Made by a program: the position numbers and the translations under genes. Under the pieces are notes generated by a model. That model searched no databases, was not told the origin of the DNA, and was given only the letters and a program-made list of their open reading frames with translations. DNA of 64,000 nucleotides from an uncultured Fibrobacter sp. (lineage in GTDB: Bacteria; Fibrobacterota; Fibrobacteria; Fibrobacterales; Fibrobacteraceae), in the NCBI GenBank assembly GCA_946408125.1, contig CAMJQW010000004.1, forward strand, positions 36,946-100,945. The letters run 5' to 3'. Below are positions 62,183 to 64,000 of this stretch, piece after piece; the stretch's first letter is position 1, and each line of letters starts with the position of its first letter.

Positions 62183-62248
62183 CGTCATTCCGGCCTTTGA
62201 GCCGGAATCTGGAATTCTAGATGGCGGGTCAAGCCCGCCATGACGCAA
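62183..62248. repeat. Intergenic palindromic repeat after the GH5 gene (two hairpins)
   Basis: CGTCATTCCGGC...GCCGGAAT, CTAGAT, then GGCGGGTCAAGCCCGCC, ending ATGACG. It is the reference form of the element also in hrpB (7239, 6809) and at 54108. The outer CGTCAT and ATGACG are inverted. Confidence 0.78.
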
Positions 62249-62253
62249 GAAAA

Positions 62254-62284
62254 AATTGCCTCGGCTTTGCCGAGGCATTTTTCA
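62254..62284. terminator. Bidirectional terminator between GH5 and tgt
   Basis: TGCCTCGGC (62257-62265), loop TTT, GCCGAGGCA (62269-62277). T tract on the plus side; the A-rich left flank gives a T tract on the minus side for tgt. Confidence 0.83.
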
Positions 62285-62292
62285 TATTAAAT

Positions 62293-62327
62293 GTCATTGC
62301 GAGCCTCGAAGAGGCGTGGCAATCTCG
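62293..62327. repeat. GTCATTGCGAG-type hairpin repeat
   Basis: GTCATTGCGAGCCTCGAAGAGGCGTGGCAATCTCG: inner stem GCCTC/GAGGC with loop GAA and outer stem ATTGC/GCAAT. It touches the stop codon of tgt (62328). A similar-looking short repeat is widespread in bacteria, and it differs from the CGTCATTCCGG element. Confidence 0.65.
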
Positions 62328-63509
<1,182 letters not shown>

Positions 63510-63615
63510 TTATCAATGCGATTCCGCTTTCGTACCGGAAAAAACGGCAAATCCAGGTTTATTTTTAAATTACGGCGTACCGTATTTTGCGGATGCCGTT
63601 GGATGGAGATGTTCT

Positions 63616-64000
63616 ATGAACACAGTGTGGAAAGCCGTTACGGCACTATCTTTCGGTTTGGCCGCGAATGCGGTTGCGGACAACCCGATTTCAACTTACC
63701 ATTACCTGGCGGACCCTTCGGCGGCAGCCGACGACAGTACCTTCTACATCCTGACCGATGTGGACGACTACAGCCCCCAGCAGAACTACAATTACGACAT
63801 CGTGGGGCTTAACGCGTTCACTTCCCAGGACATGAAGAACTGGACTGACCATGGCATGATTTTCAAGTCGAAGCGTGAATTCGGGGATTACCCCAACAAT
63901 ACCTGGGCGTCCGGTATCGCCGTCCATAAGGGCAGAATCTACATCGTTTACCCCAACGGCGCCAGCGGCGTGGGCATGCTTACCGCGACAAGCATCGACG
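63616..64000 (+). CDS. GH43-like secreted glycoside hydrolase, N-terminal fragment
   Basis: The gene starts at ATG 63616 (GGAG SD 7 bases before) and runs off the window; 128 complete codons are visible, with no stop. Signal peptide (MNTVWKAVTALSFGLAANAVA), then ISTYHYLADPSAAADDSTFYI: the Asp in Y-L-A-D-P-S fits the catalytic base of GH43, and TSQDMKNWTDHG and WASGIAVHKGRIYIVYPN are typical of its five-blade propeller. GH43 enzymes cut arabinan, arabinoxylan or xylosides. It continues the plant cell wall enzyme group (PL1, GH5) in this region. Confidence 0.8.
   Translation, partial: MNTVWKAVTALSFGLAANAVADNPISTYHYLADPSAAADDSTFYILTDVDDYSPQQNYNYDIVGLNAFTSQDMKNWTDHGMIFKSKREFGDYPNNTWASGIAVHKGRIYIVYPNGASGVGMLTATSID

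Overview
This window looks like a piece of a Fibrobacter chromosome (Fibrobacterota, FCB superphylum; gut cellulose degraders). The evidence is a GH5 endoglucanase with CBM11-like modules, a PL1 pectate lyase, a GH43-like enzyme, a CE6-like esterase, serine-rich linkers in nearly every secreted protein, many short lipoprotein genes, and three tandem proteins matching what I remember as the Fibrobacter-only paralogous family TIGR02171. No tRNA, rRNA, CRISPR, phage or IS gene is visible. Genes are dense on both strands and only one gene-free gap exceeds 300 bases (37176-37525).

Layout. 0-5.8 kb: end of rsmD, coaD, a rhomboid protease, a PfkB kinase, secreted proteins of unknown role and a choice-of-anchor-I-like protein. 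5.8-11 kb: helicase hrpB (carrying two in-frame palindromic repeat insertions), a small membrane protein, a BamA/TamA-like barrel and inorganic pyrophosphatase. 11-24.7 kb: large lipoproteins, rpsD, a two-domain pectate-lyase-superfamily protein, a Wzi-like barrel, a U32 protein, rdgB and a TM2 protein. 24.7-37.2 kb: a surface-associated block with an AlgX/AlgJ-like SGNH lipoprotein, a transglutaminase-like protein, three tandem SUMF1-TolB-SGNH lipoproteins and a GT-C-like membrane protein, mostly with overlapping start and stop codons. 37.5-39.9 kb: a divergent DnaA homologue and an epimerase. 40-48.5 kb: lipoproteins, nadE with an apparently broken glutaminase domain, mnmA, an esterase, trmO, a histidine phosphatase and a membrane protein. 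48.7-57.2 kb: rpsO-pnp, a GT32 glycosyltransferase, ispG, a serA-like gene and an acyl-CoA ligase. 57.3-64 kb: plant cell wall enzymes (PL1, GH5, partial GH43) with tgt between them.

Most worth following up: (1) the 24.7-37.2 kb surface block, my best candidate for an undescribed system, perhaps modifying a surface glycan; (2) a recurrent Bacteroidetes-type -7 element (TAnnTT or TAnnTTTG) exactly 6-8 bases before start codons, implying leaderless mRNAs; (3) a DnaA homologue lacking the arginine finger and the base-reading residues; (4) nadE missing the glutaminase Lys and Cys; (5) a palindromic repeat inserted twice in frame in hrpB and found in two intergenic sites. All family names are by eye from motifs; no database search was possible.
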